Assembly (NCBI RefSeq): GCF_002214365.1
Contig: NZ_CP014854.1
Coordinates: 1,178,001-1,242,000, forward strand
Direction: 5' to 3'
DNA length: 64,000 nt
DNA from: Thermococcus celer Vu 13 = JCM 8558
GTDB lineage: Archaea > Methanobacteriota_B > Thermococci > Thermococcales > Thermococcaceae
The translations under genes were made by a program, and so were the position numbers. The notes under the pieces were generated by a model that was not told where the DNA came from, ran no database searches, and was given only the letters and a program-made list of their open reading frames with translations. Below are positions 58,550 through 64,000 of this stretch, one piece after another. Every line of letters begins with the position of its first letter. Within the stretch, counting starts at the first letter, position 1.

Positions 58550-59061
58550 ACTTCCACCCCCTCGATTCCGAGCAGGAACACCTTTTCCTCCAGTCTCGGA
58601 GTGTAGTAACCGATGCCATCTCTGGCCACGACCCTGTGACAGGGAACGACTATCGGGTACGGGTTCCTCTTCATCGCTCCCCCGATGGCCCTTGGAGAGG
58701 TTCCGAGGACGTTCGCGAGGTCACCGTAGGTTATAACGCTCCCTCTTTTAACGTTTTTCGTGAGCCATTCATAAACCCTTCTCTCAAACTGAGTAACGCC
58801 CCCGAAGGAGAGCATCGAGAGGACTTCGGAGTTCTCAACCCTCCCCAGGATGACGTCGCGAACGACGGAAGGGTACCGTGAGGTTTCAATGGCTAAATCC
58901 ATGCCAACCCCCCTCCTCCGCAGGAAGCCCGTGAGCCTTTCCAGGTTGTTTTCGAGCCCTTCCCCTTCGAGGGAGAAGGTTATCCCCTGGATTTTCTCCT
59001 CCCAGAGAACGGCGATCCAAACGCCCCTTCCGGATATCCTGAAGTGCTCAACGCTCAGCAT
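58525..59061 (-). CDS. ogt: Methylated-DNA--protein-cysteine methyltransferase (MGMT)
   Basis: A 178-aa DNA repair protein that removes O6-alkyl groups from guanine by transfer to its own cysteine. The active site is NPYPIVVPCHRVVARDGIGY with C141; the helix-turn-helix arginine finger lies in TSPRAIGGAMKRNPYP. The sequence closely follows the MGMT of Thermococcus kodakarensis. The ATG follows GGGGAGCG. The downstream TPR gene overlaps by 25 nt. Confidence 0.95.
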   Translation of the reverse strand: MLSVEHFRISGRGVWIAVLWEEKIQGITFSLEGEGLENNLERLTGFLRRRGVGMDLAIETSRYPSVVRDVILGRVENSEVLSMLSFGGVTQFERRVYEWLTKNVKRGSVITYGDLANVLGTSPRAIGGAMKRNPYPIVVPCHRVVARDGIGYYTPRLEEKVFLLGIEGVEVWTSSRRT

Positions 59062-59116
59062 CGCTCCCCATCGCTAAGGCTTTAAGGATGGCCCTTTAAA
59101 CGCTTACGGTGGTGGG

Positions 59117-60040
59117 ATGAAGATCTACGTACTCGGGGCGGGGAGCATAGGCTCGCTCTTCGGGGCCCTGCTAACGAGGGCCGGGAACGACGTAACGCTC
59201 ATCGGCCGGGAGGAACACGTGAGGGCGATAGAGGAGAACGGCCTCCACATCTCCGGAATCGAGGATTTCACCGTCTACCCCAAGGCGACGCTCCACGCTC
59301 CCCCCGACCCCCCGGAGCTTTTGATGCTCTCCACCAAGTCGTACTCCACGAGGGAGGCCCTCGAGTGTGCGCGTAACAGCATAGGACCCGAAACGTGGGT
59401 GCTCAGCATCCAAAACGGTCTGGGCAACGAGGAGCTCGCCCTCAGGTTCACGTCCAACGTCATGGGCGGGGTAACGACCAACGGTGCCATGCTCGTTGAG
59501 TGGGGCCACGTGAGGTGGACGGGGAAGGGGATCACGGTCATCGGACGATACCCAACGGGGAGGGACCCATTCGTCGATGAGGTCGCGGAGGTCTTCAACT
59601 CCTCTGGTCTGGAGACACACGTCACGGAGAACGTCAACGGCTGGAAGTGGGCCAAGGCGATAGTGAACTCCGTCATCAACGGGCTCGGGACGGTTCTTGA
59701 GGTCAGGAACGGCTTCCTGAAGGACGACCCCCACCTCGAGGGGATATCCGTGGACATCGCGAGGGAGGGCTGTATCGTTGCCCAGCAGTTGGGCGTCCAG
59801 TTCGAGGTCCACCCCCTGGAGCTCCTCTGGGACACCATCGAGCGCACGAGGGAGAACTACAACTCGACCCTGCAGGACATAAAGCGCGGGAAGAGGACGG
59901 AGGTCGACTACATCCACGGTAAGATAGTCGAGTACGCCCAGTCCGTCGGCCTCGAGGCGCCGAGGAACGAACTCCTCTGGACGCTCATCAAGGCCAAGGA
60001 GACCCTGGCTTCCCGTGAGGGTTTCAAAAGAAAAAAGTAA
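59117..60040 (+). CDS. panE: 2-dehydropantoate 2-reductase
   Basis: A 307-aa NAD(P)-dependent ketopantoate reductase for coenzyme A synthesis. The Rossmann motif is [15 protein letters not shown]. The catalytic Lys is in [20 protein letters not shown], and [20 protein letters not shown] carries the conserved substrate-binding residues. The ATG follows GGTGGTGGG. In Thermococcales this enzyme is known to be feedback-inhibited by CoA. It is followed 38 nt later by the DUF47 gene. Confidence 0.94.
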   Translation: MKIYVLGAGSIGSLFGALLTRAGNDVTLIGREEHVRAIEENGLHISGIEDFTVYPKATLHAPPDPPELLMLSTKSYSTREALECARNSIGPETWVLSIQNGLGNEELALRFTSNVMGGVTTNGAMLVEWGHVRWTGKGITVIGRYPTGRDPFVDEVAEVFNSSGLETHVTENVNGWKWAKAIVNSVINGLGTVLEVRNGFLKDDPHLEGISVDIAREGCIVAQQLGVQFEVHPLELLWDTIERTRENYNSTLQDIKRGKRTEVDYIHGKIVEYAQSVGLEAPRNELLWTLIKAKETLASREGFKRKK

Positions 60041-60078
60041 ATAAACTCACCCGTTGATACCATCACGGAGGGAGGGAA

Positions 60079-60726
60079 ATGGCCATATTCGGTGGTAAGG
60101 AAAGCGATGTTTTCGAGACCATTGAGGACCACCTCGCGGTCGTGGACGAGACGCTGGCGGCCTTCAGGGAGCTCGTGAAGGCCTACCTCAATGGTGATCT
60201 CGAGAGGGCCGAGGCCTTTGAGAGGGAGGTCGACGAGCTCGAGACCAAGGCCGATAAGCTGAGGAGAAGCATCGAGAGAATGCTCTACGAAGGTGCGTTC
60301 CTTCCGGCGAACAGGGGTGACTACGTGAGGCTGAGCGAACTCGTCGATCAGGTGGCCGACGCGGCCGAGAGCTCGGCCCACACGTTGATACTTGCGAGGC
60401 CGAAGGTTCCGGCGGAGCTCAAGGACGAGATAATGGAGCTGGTTGATTCCACCATCGAGACGTACGATCTCCTGAAGGAGGCGGTCAAGGCCCTCAACTC
60501 CGACGTCGATAGGGCAATAGAGCTCTCCAAGGCGGTTGAGGACGCCGAGGAGAGGGCCGACGAGGTGGAGTACAACGTAAAGAAGAGGGCCTTCGAAAGC
60601 GAGACCATCACCACCTACGCCAAGATCATCTGGAACCAGGTCCTGACCAAGATAGGTGACGTGGCGGACCACGCGGAGGACGCCTCGGATCAGGTTCTGC
60701 TCATGGCCATAAAGAGAAGGGGATGA
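60079..60726 (+). CDS. DUF47 / PhoU-like protein
   Basis: A 215-aa all-helical protein of the DUF47 (TIGR00153) family related to PhoU. It shows AFRELVKAYLNGDLERAEAF, KADKLRRSIERMLYEGAF and AESSAHTLILARPKVPAEL. DUF47 proteins usually lie next to PiT transporters and control phosphate uptake. Here the PiT gene is at 50610, so the pair is split by rearrangement or has always been apart in this lineage. The ATG follows GGAGGGAA. The serA gene begins 12 nt after its stop. Confidence 0.88.
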   Translation: MAIFGGKESDVFETIEDHLAVVDETLAAFRELVKAYLNGDLERAEAFEREVDELETKADKLRRSIERMLYEGAFLPANRGDYVRLSELVDQVADAAESSAHTLILARPKVPAELKDEIMELVDSTIETYDLLKEAVKALNSDVDRAIELSKAVEDAEERADEVEYNVKKRAFESETITTYAKIIWNQVLTKIGDVADHAEDASDQVLLMAIKRRG

Positions 60727-60737
60727 GGTGATTGGTT

Positions 60738-61652
60738 ATGAAGGTTCTCGTTGCCGCACCTTTGCACGAGAAGGCGATTGAGGTTTTGAAGAACGCCGGT
60801 TTCGAGATGGTTTACGAGGAGTACCCGGACGAGGATAGGCTCGTAGAGCTCGTGGGGGACGTCGACGCCATCATCGTCAGGAGCAAGCCGAAGATCACGA
60901 GGAGGGTCATAGAGGCCGCTCCCAAGCTCAAGGTAATCGGAAGGGCCGGCGTCGGGCTGGACAACATAGACCTTGAAGCGGCGAAGGAGCGCGGGATAAA
61001 GGTGGTGAACAGTCCCGGGGCCAGCTCGAGGAGCGTTGCGGAGCTCGTCCTCGCCCTGATGTTCAACGTCGCCAGGAAGGTTGCCTTCGCCGACAGGAAG
61101 ATGAGGGAGGGCGTCTGGGCCAAGAAGCAGTGCATGGGGATCGAACTCGAGGGCAAAACCCTGGGAATAATCGGCTTCGGCAGGATAGGTTACCAGATAG
61201 CGAAGATAGCCAGCGCCCTGGGAATGAACGTCCTGCTCTACGACCCATACCCGAACGAGGAGAGGGCCAGAGAAGTAGGCGGAAGGTTCGCGGACCTCGA
61301 GACCCTGCTCAGGGAGAGCGACGTGGTAACCCTGCACGTCCCGCTCGTCGACTCGACCTACCACCTCATAAACGAGGAGCGTTTAAAGCTCATGAAGAAG
61401 AGCGCGATACTCATAAACGCCGCGAGGGGGCCGGTGGTCGACACGAAAGCCCTCGTGAAGGCCCTCAAGGAAGGATGGATCGCGGGGGCAGGCCTCGACG
61501 TCTACGAGGAGGAGCCCCTGCCGAAGGACCACCCGCTCACGAAGCTCGACAACGTGGTCCTAACACCCCACATAGGAGCGTCGACCGTGGAAGCCCAGAT
61601 GCGCGCCGGTGTTCAGGTTGCGGAGCAGATAGTGGATATCCTGAAGGGTTGA
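60738..61652 (+). CDS. serA: D-3-phosphoglycerate dehydrogenase
   Basis: A 304-aa D-isomer 2-hydroxyacid dehydrogenase of the short SerA type (no C-terminal ACT domain), first step of serine synthesis. It has GRAGVGLDNIDLEAAKERGI, NSPGASSRSVAELVLALM, the NAD motif GFGRIGYQIAKIA, INAARGPVVDTKAL with Arg nearby, and the catalytic His in TPHIGASTVEAQ. The ATG at 60738 follows AGGTGATTGGTT. A related 2-hydroxyacid reductase role (glyoxylate/hydroxypyruvate) cannot be fully excluded. Confidence 0.9.
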   Translation: MKVLVAAPLHEKAIEVLKNAGFEMVYEEYPDEDRLVELVGDVDAIIVRSKPKITRRVIEAAPKLKVIGRAGVGLDNIDLEAAKERGIKVVNSPGASSRSVAELVLALMFNVARKVAFADRKMREGVWAKKQCMGIELEGKTLGIIGFGRIGYQIAKIASALGMNVLLYDPYPNEERAREVGGRFADLETLLRESDVVTLHVPLVDSTYHLINEERLKLMKKSAILINAARGPVVDTKALVKALKEGWIAGAGLDVYEEEPLPKDHPLTKLDNVVLTPHIGASTVEAQMRAGVQVAEQIVDILKG

Positions 61653-61657
61653 GGTCG

Positions 61658-61677
61658 TTTTTCAAATTTTTCCTTTT
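61658..61677 (+). terminator. T-tract terminator after serA
   Basis: GTTTTTCAAATTTTTCCTTTTC begins 5 nt after the serA stop: three T runs without a strong stem, the usual archaeal termination signal. It fits the end of the panE-DUF47-serA run. The neighbouring membrane-protein gene is convergent. Confidence 0.55.
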
Positions 61678-61735
61678 CATGGCCTTTGTCAAACCCCGAG
61701 GGTAAGGGTCCCGTGAAGGGCCCCCGACGGGAGGC

Positions 61736-62320
61736 TTAAAAGCCGTTCGGGGGGCTGACGTTTTGAGGGTGGGCGACGATAACGGTGGCGTTCTCCGGGA
61801 TGCCCTCGCTGGCCCTGAGGTGGACGCCGTAGTCCTCGGCCAGCCATCCAGCCGTAACGAAACTGAGGAAGGCGGACACGAGGACCAGGACCATCACGAC
61901 CGCAGCAACGAGTCCCGTTACGCTTTCCTTTAACCGCCAGAGGGCGACGATGCCACAGACGGAGGAGAGGAGCCACAGGACAAACGCCAACCGGATAACC
62001 CCCTCCCGGGGTGTGGAAAACTCAGGCAGCACCCAGGCCGAACCGACCGCGCCCAGGGAGAAGTACAGGAAACCGAGGAGTCTTCCGCGCTTTGGCACCG
62101 GCGGGTTGCCCGCGTAACCGGAGGCGCCCAGGTAATAGAGGGAAGCGACCGCGAGGAGGAGGTAGAAGACAATCAGGAAGGGAACGAGCCAGTAGATTTC
62201 CTTATAGATGGAGTTGGGTATCACGACCGAGAACATTACGGGTGGAAAACCGAAGAGGAGGACGTTTATGAGCCCCTGAAGGGCGAAGCAACCGAGCAGG
62301 ATGTACTTCAACATGCCCAT
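61736..62320 (-). CDS. Polytopic membrane protein, unknown
   Basis: A 194-aa protein with five predicted transmembrane helices (YILLGCFALQGLINVLLFGF, WLVPFLIVFYLLLAVASLYYL and others) and a short outward tail with one N-x-T (ENATVIVAHPQNVSPPNGF). I do not recognise the family. The ATG at 62320 lacks a ribosome site; the TATA-like GATATACTT lies about 27 nt upstream on the minus strand, so the mRNA is likely leaderless. An ATG two codons later is possible. Confidence 0.65.
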   Translation of the reverse strand: MGMLKYILLGCFALQGLINVLLFGFPPVMFSVVIPNSIYKEIYWLVPFLIVFYLLLAVASLYYLGASGYAGNPPVPKRGRLLGFLYFSLGAVGSAWVLPEFSTPREGVIRLAFVLWLLSSVCGIVALWRLKESVTGLVAAVVMVLVLVSAFLSFVTAGWLAEDYGVHLRASEGIPENATVIVAHPQNVSPPNGF

Positions 62321-62347
62321 GTTCTTATAATACTCAAAGAAGTATAT

Positions 62348-62863
62348 CTACCTTTCGGTTCCATCCAGGAGCTCCGCAAGGCCGTCCAGGTCGGTTCTCT
62401 CAAGTTCCTCCTCGAACTCGAGGCCGAGCCCCGCTATCTCCCCGGGGGTTATCACCGTCTCGGGGTTCTCGGCGTTCACTCCCGGGCAGTTTTCATCGTA
62501 GTACAGCCACAGCCTCTCACCTTTGTGATCGAAGGGTCCCTCACCCTCAACGCCGAGCGGCTTCCTCGAGACCATGAAGGGGTATATCCTGCATATCAAC
62601 GGCCTGACGTCGTGGATCCTGCATCTCCCCGTTTCCGGGTCGTGGAAGACGCAACCCAGGTCCCACTCCCTTACGCTCAGAACGAAGCGGATTCTCTTCC
62701 CCTCAACGGAGAACGTCACGAAGTCCTGCGGGTCGTGGCCGGCCTCCGCTATCCGCTCTATATCCCTGAGGGTCAGGTAGACGTGCCTCCCGCGACAGCA
62801 GTCAAGGCAGAACTCGCACCTGAAGGGCACGGGTTCCGTGAACGGCCTCGGCTTGAACCTCAT
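62348..62863 (-). CDS. YkgJ-family cysteine cluster protein
   Basis: A 171-aa protein of the YkgJ (UPF0153) family with the conserved cysteines in RCEFCLDCCRGRHVYLTLRD, LGCVFHDPETGRCRIHD, RPLICRIYPFMVS and DENCPGVN. These probably chelate zinc or an iron-sulfur cluster. The precise role is unknown. The ATG follows GGAGTCCC. It lies 28 nt downstream of the membrane-protein gene's start region on the same strand and may be independent. Confidence 0.85.
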   Translation of the reverse strand: MRFKPRPFTEPVPFRCEFCLDCCRGRHVYLTLRDIERIAEAGHDPQDFVTFSVEGKRIRFVLSVREWDLGCVFHDPETGRCRIHDVRPLICRIYPFMVSRKPLGVEGEGPFDHKGERLWLYYDENCPGVNAENPETVITPGEIAGLGLEFEEELERTDLDGLAELLDGTER

Positions 62864-62959
62864 GGGACTCCGTTAACGGGAGCGGTTAAAAAGGCATCGG
62901 AACTTTAGTTGTCCTTCGAACCGGTCACAACCCCCGAAGGTCAGAGTCCGGGGGACCCC

Positions 62960-63487
62960 CTACTCTTTACCGTAGGCTACTTTAAAGGCCCCCCAGTCTG
63001 TTTTTTCGCCGTACGTTACCGTAAAGTTGACGAGCTCGTACTCCTCAGGTTTTCCGTCGGGCCGGTAGAATATCAGGTGGTAGCCCGGTTCAACGTACCA
63101 GTACATTGCGCTGGTTATCACAAAGAAGTACTTGGAGATAGAAAGTTTTCTCCTGCATTTCTCGTTCACGATGAACTTCTCCCCGTCCCAGAAGGCAACG
63201 TCCGCACACCAGCCGGGGGTTTGAATCTCCAGGAGAATGGAATTCCCGTAATCCTCGCTTCCCTTCAGTATCAGGTGCTCCTCCATGTCCACCGCGTTCT
63301 TCCAGGTGTGGTTGCCGAGTGTGATGTTTTCAAGGAGAACTATCTGCCCCTTCGGCGCGGCGACACCGTAGGGCACGCTTTTGTGGGTGAGGATGGGGTA
63401 ATAGACTATCCTGAAGATGAAGAGGCCGAAAAAGAGGACTATAAGGATGACCTTTAGCCGGAACTCGGTCTCGTAGGAAATCCTCAT
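62960..63487 (-). CDS. Membrane-anchored small protein, tandem paralog 1
   Basis: A 175-aa protein with one N-terminal transmembrane helix (about 12-29, VILIVLFFGLFIFRIVYYPI) and an exported domain. Shared landmarks with its neighbour are GVAAPKGQIVLLENITLGNH, TPGWCADVAFW and YELVNFTVTYGEKTDWGAFK. No known domain is recognised. It has several N-x-S/T sites. The ATG follows GAGGTGATCCC. The upstream paralog ends 9 nt before it, so the two form an operon from tandem duplication. Confidence 0.7.
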   Translation of the reverse strand: MRISYETEFRLKVILIVLFFGLFIFRIVYYPILTHKSVPYGVAAPKGQIVLLENITLGNHTWKNAVDMEEHLILKGSEDYGNSILLEIQTPGWCADVAFWDGEKFIVNEKCRRKLSISKYFFVITSAMYWYVEPGYHLIFYRPDGKPEEYELVNFTVTYGEKTDWGAFKVAYGKE

Positions 63488-63496
63488 GGGATCACC

Positions 63497-64000
63497 TCAC
63501 GACCTCTGGAGCGACACCTTGAAGGCTCCCCAGTCGCTCTGCCCGCCGTACGTTACCGTAAAGTTGACGAGCTCGTAGTTCTGGACTGGACCCTCCTTCT
63601 TGAAAACTATCACGTAGCCATCCTCAAGGTACCAGTAAAGTATCTCCTCCGCCTCGTGGGTCGGAAGCCTCCTGAATGCGTACTGGCTCAACTGAAGCTC
63701 CCTCGCGCAGTTGTACTTCCGCTGCCAGCTCCTCGAAGAGCCACCCCATACCCAGAGATCAGCGCACCAGCCGGGCGTTGTGATTTTCACAGTCAGGGTG
63801 TCACCCATGTCATCGTTGCCCCTGAGAACGAGAAGGTTGTTCCGGGAAGTTACGGGGACGGCGTTTGTGTAGCTAACGGGGCCGAGGGTGAAGTTCCCGG
63901 CGAGGACGATACGCCCCTTTGGGGCGGCAACGCCCCACGGGTTTGTCTGATGGGAGATCAGGGGATAGTAAACTATCATGAATATGGCTATTCCAAAGAT
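63497..64000 (-). CDS. Membrane-anchored small protein, tandem paralog 2 (5' end outside window)
   Basis: At least 168 codons of a protein homologous to the gene at 62960. Visible parts are the end of a transmembrane helix (IFGIAIFMIVYYPL), then GVAAPKGRIVLAGNFTLGP, TPGWCADLWVWGGSSR and YELVNFTVTYGGQSDWGAFK. The window cuts off the start, which should be about ten codons further up by comparison with the paralog. Function is unknown. Confidence 0.68.
   Translation of the reverse strand: MFGIAIFMIVYYPLISHQTNPWGVAAPKGRIVLAGNFTLGPVSYTNAVPVTSRNNLLVLRGNDDMGDTLTVKITTPGWCADLWVWGGSSRSWQRKYNCARELQLSQYAFRRLPTHEAEEILYWYLEDGYVIVFKKEGPVQNYELVNFTVTYGGQSDWGAFKVSLQRS

Noticed and set aside
1-64000. The Thermococcales glycolytic motif TATCAC-N5-GTGATA (TrmBL1/Tgr operator)
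   Set aside because: I looked upstream of the likely sugar-related genes, including the PfkB kinase, and did not see it.

Overview
This window looks like the chromosome of a hyperthermophilic euryarchaeon of the order Thermococcales, most likely a GC-rich Thermococcus. The basis is gene content: the porG-vorDAB-porDAB 2-oxoacid ferredoxin oxidoreductase cluster, the RPA41/14/32 operon, TFE with DUF2110, Dph2, a Clp1-type RNA kinase, eL41, Sec61 beta, archaeal MGMT, the UbiA enzyme of ether-lipid synthesis, and an isolated 5S rRNA-tRNA-Asp unit. Genes are tightly packed. Typical signals are TATA-like elements (TTTAAA, TTATAAG) and GGTGA/GGAGG ribosome sites, and many same-strand genes overlap by 4 nt. 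No CRISPR array, insertion sequence, 16S/23S rRNA or replication origin was seen. All assignments come from reading the sequence and family knowledge; no database search was run.

Layout. 0-13 kb: tRNA-Pro, dolichol-phosphate mannosyltransferase-like protein, KaiC-like ATPase, M28 peptidase, small HTH regulators, phosphoesterase, eL41, nitrilase, a YbjQ/YhfC/PadR/SdpI operon, Dph2 and methyltransferases. 13-23 kb: two tandem HEAT-repeat genes, an RNA m5C methyltransferase, DUF432 with an MscS channel, and three lipoproteins. 23-33 kb: information processing (S6e-aIF2gamma-PIN-HD; Sec61 beta; EngB; an Lrp-like regulator; Clp1 kinase; UbiA; RPA). 33-36 kb: ScpB, 5S rRNA, tRNA-Asp, and an intron-bearing tRNA-Trp whose intron encodes a box C/D guide. 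36-43 kb: GcvT, USP, DUF99, CutA, acylphosphatase, an ACT regulator, PfkB kinase, TFE-DUF2110. 43-50 kb: Mrp ATPase and the seven-gene POR/VOR operon. 50-64 kb: phosphate permease, HflX, a third HEAT-repeat protein, an AhpD-like protein, NAC, an AT-rich island, MGMT, ketopantoate reductase, DUF47, phosphoglycerate dehydrogenase, and tandem small membrane-anchored paralogs.

How genes work together. The POR/VOR operon oxidises pyruvate and branched-chain 2-oxoacids and reduces ferredoxin, with one gamma subunit (PorG) probably shared by both enzymes. S6e, aIF2gamma, eL41, NAC, Sec61 beta, HflX, EngB and Dph2 serve ribosome function and protein targeting. RPA, MGMT and ScpB serve genome maintenance. 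PiT and DUF47 are a phosphate-uptake pair split across the region.

The most interesting unexplained signals are: a conserved stem-loop plus T-tract 3' of two tRNA genes, with compensatory base changes; a separate hairpin element between tRNA-Asp and tRNA-Trp; a perfect 22-bp palindrome ahead of a tiny membrane protein that overlaps an HTH regulator gene; and a palindromic TATA box shared by two divergent genes.
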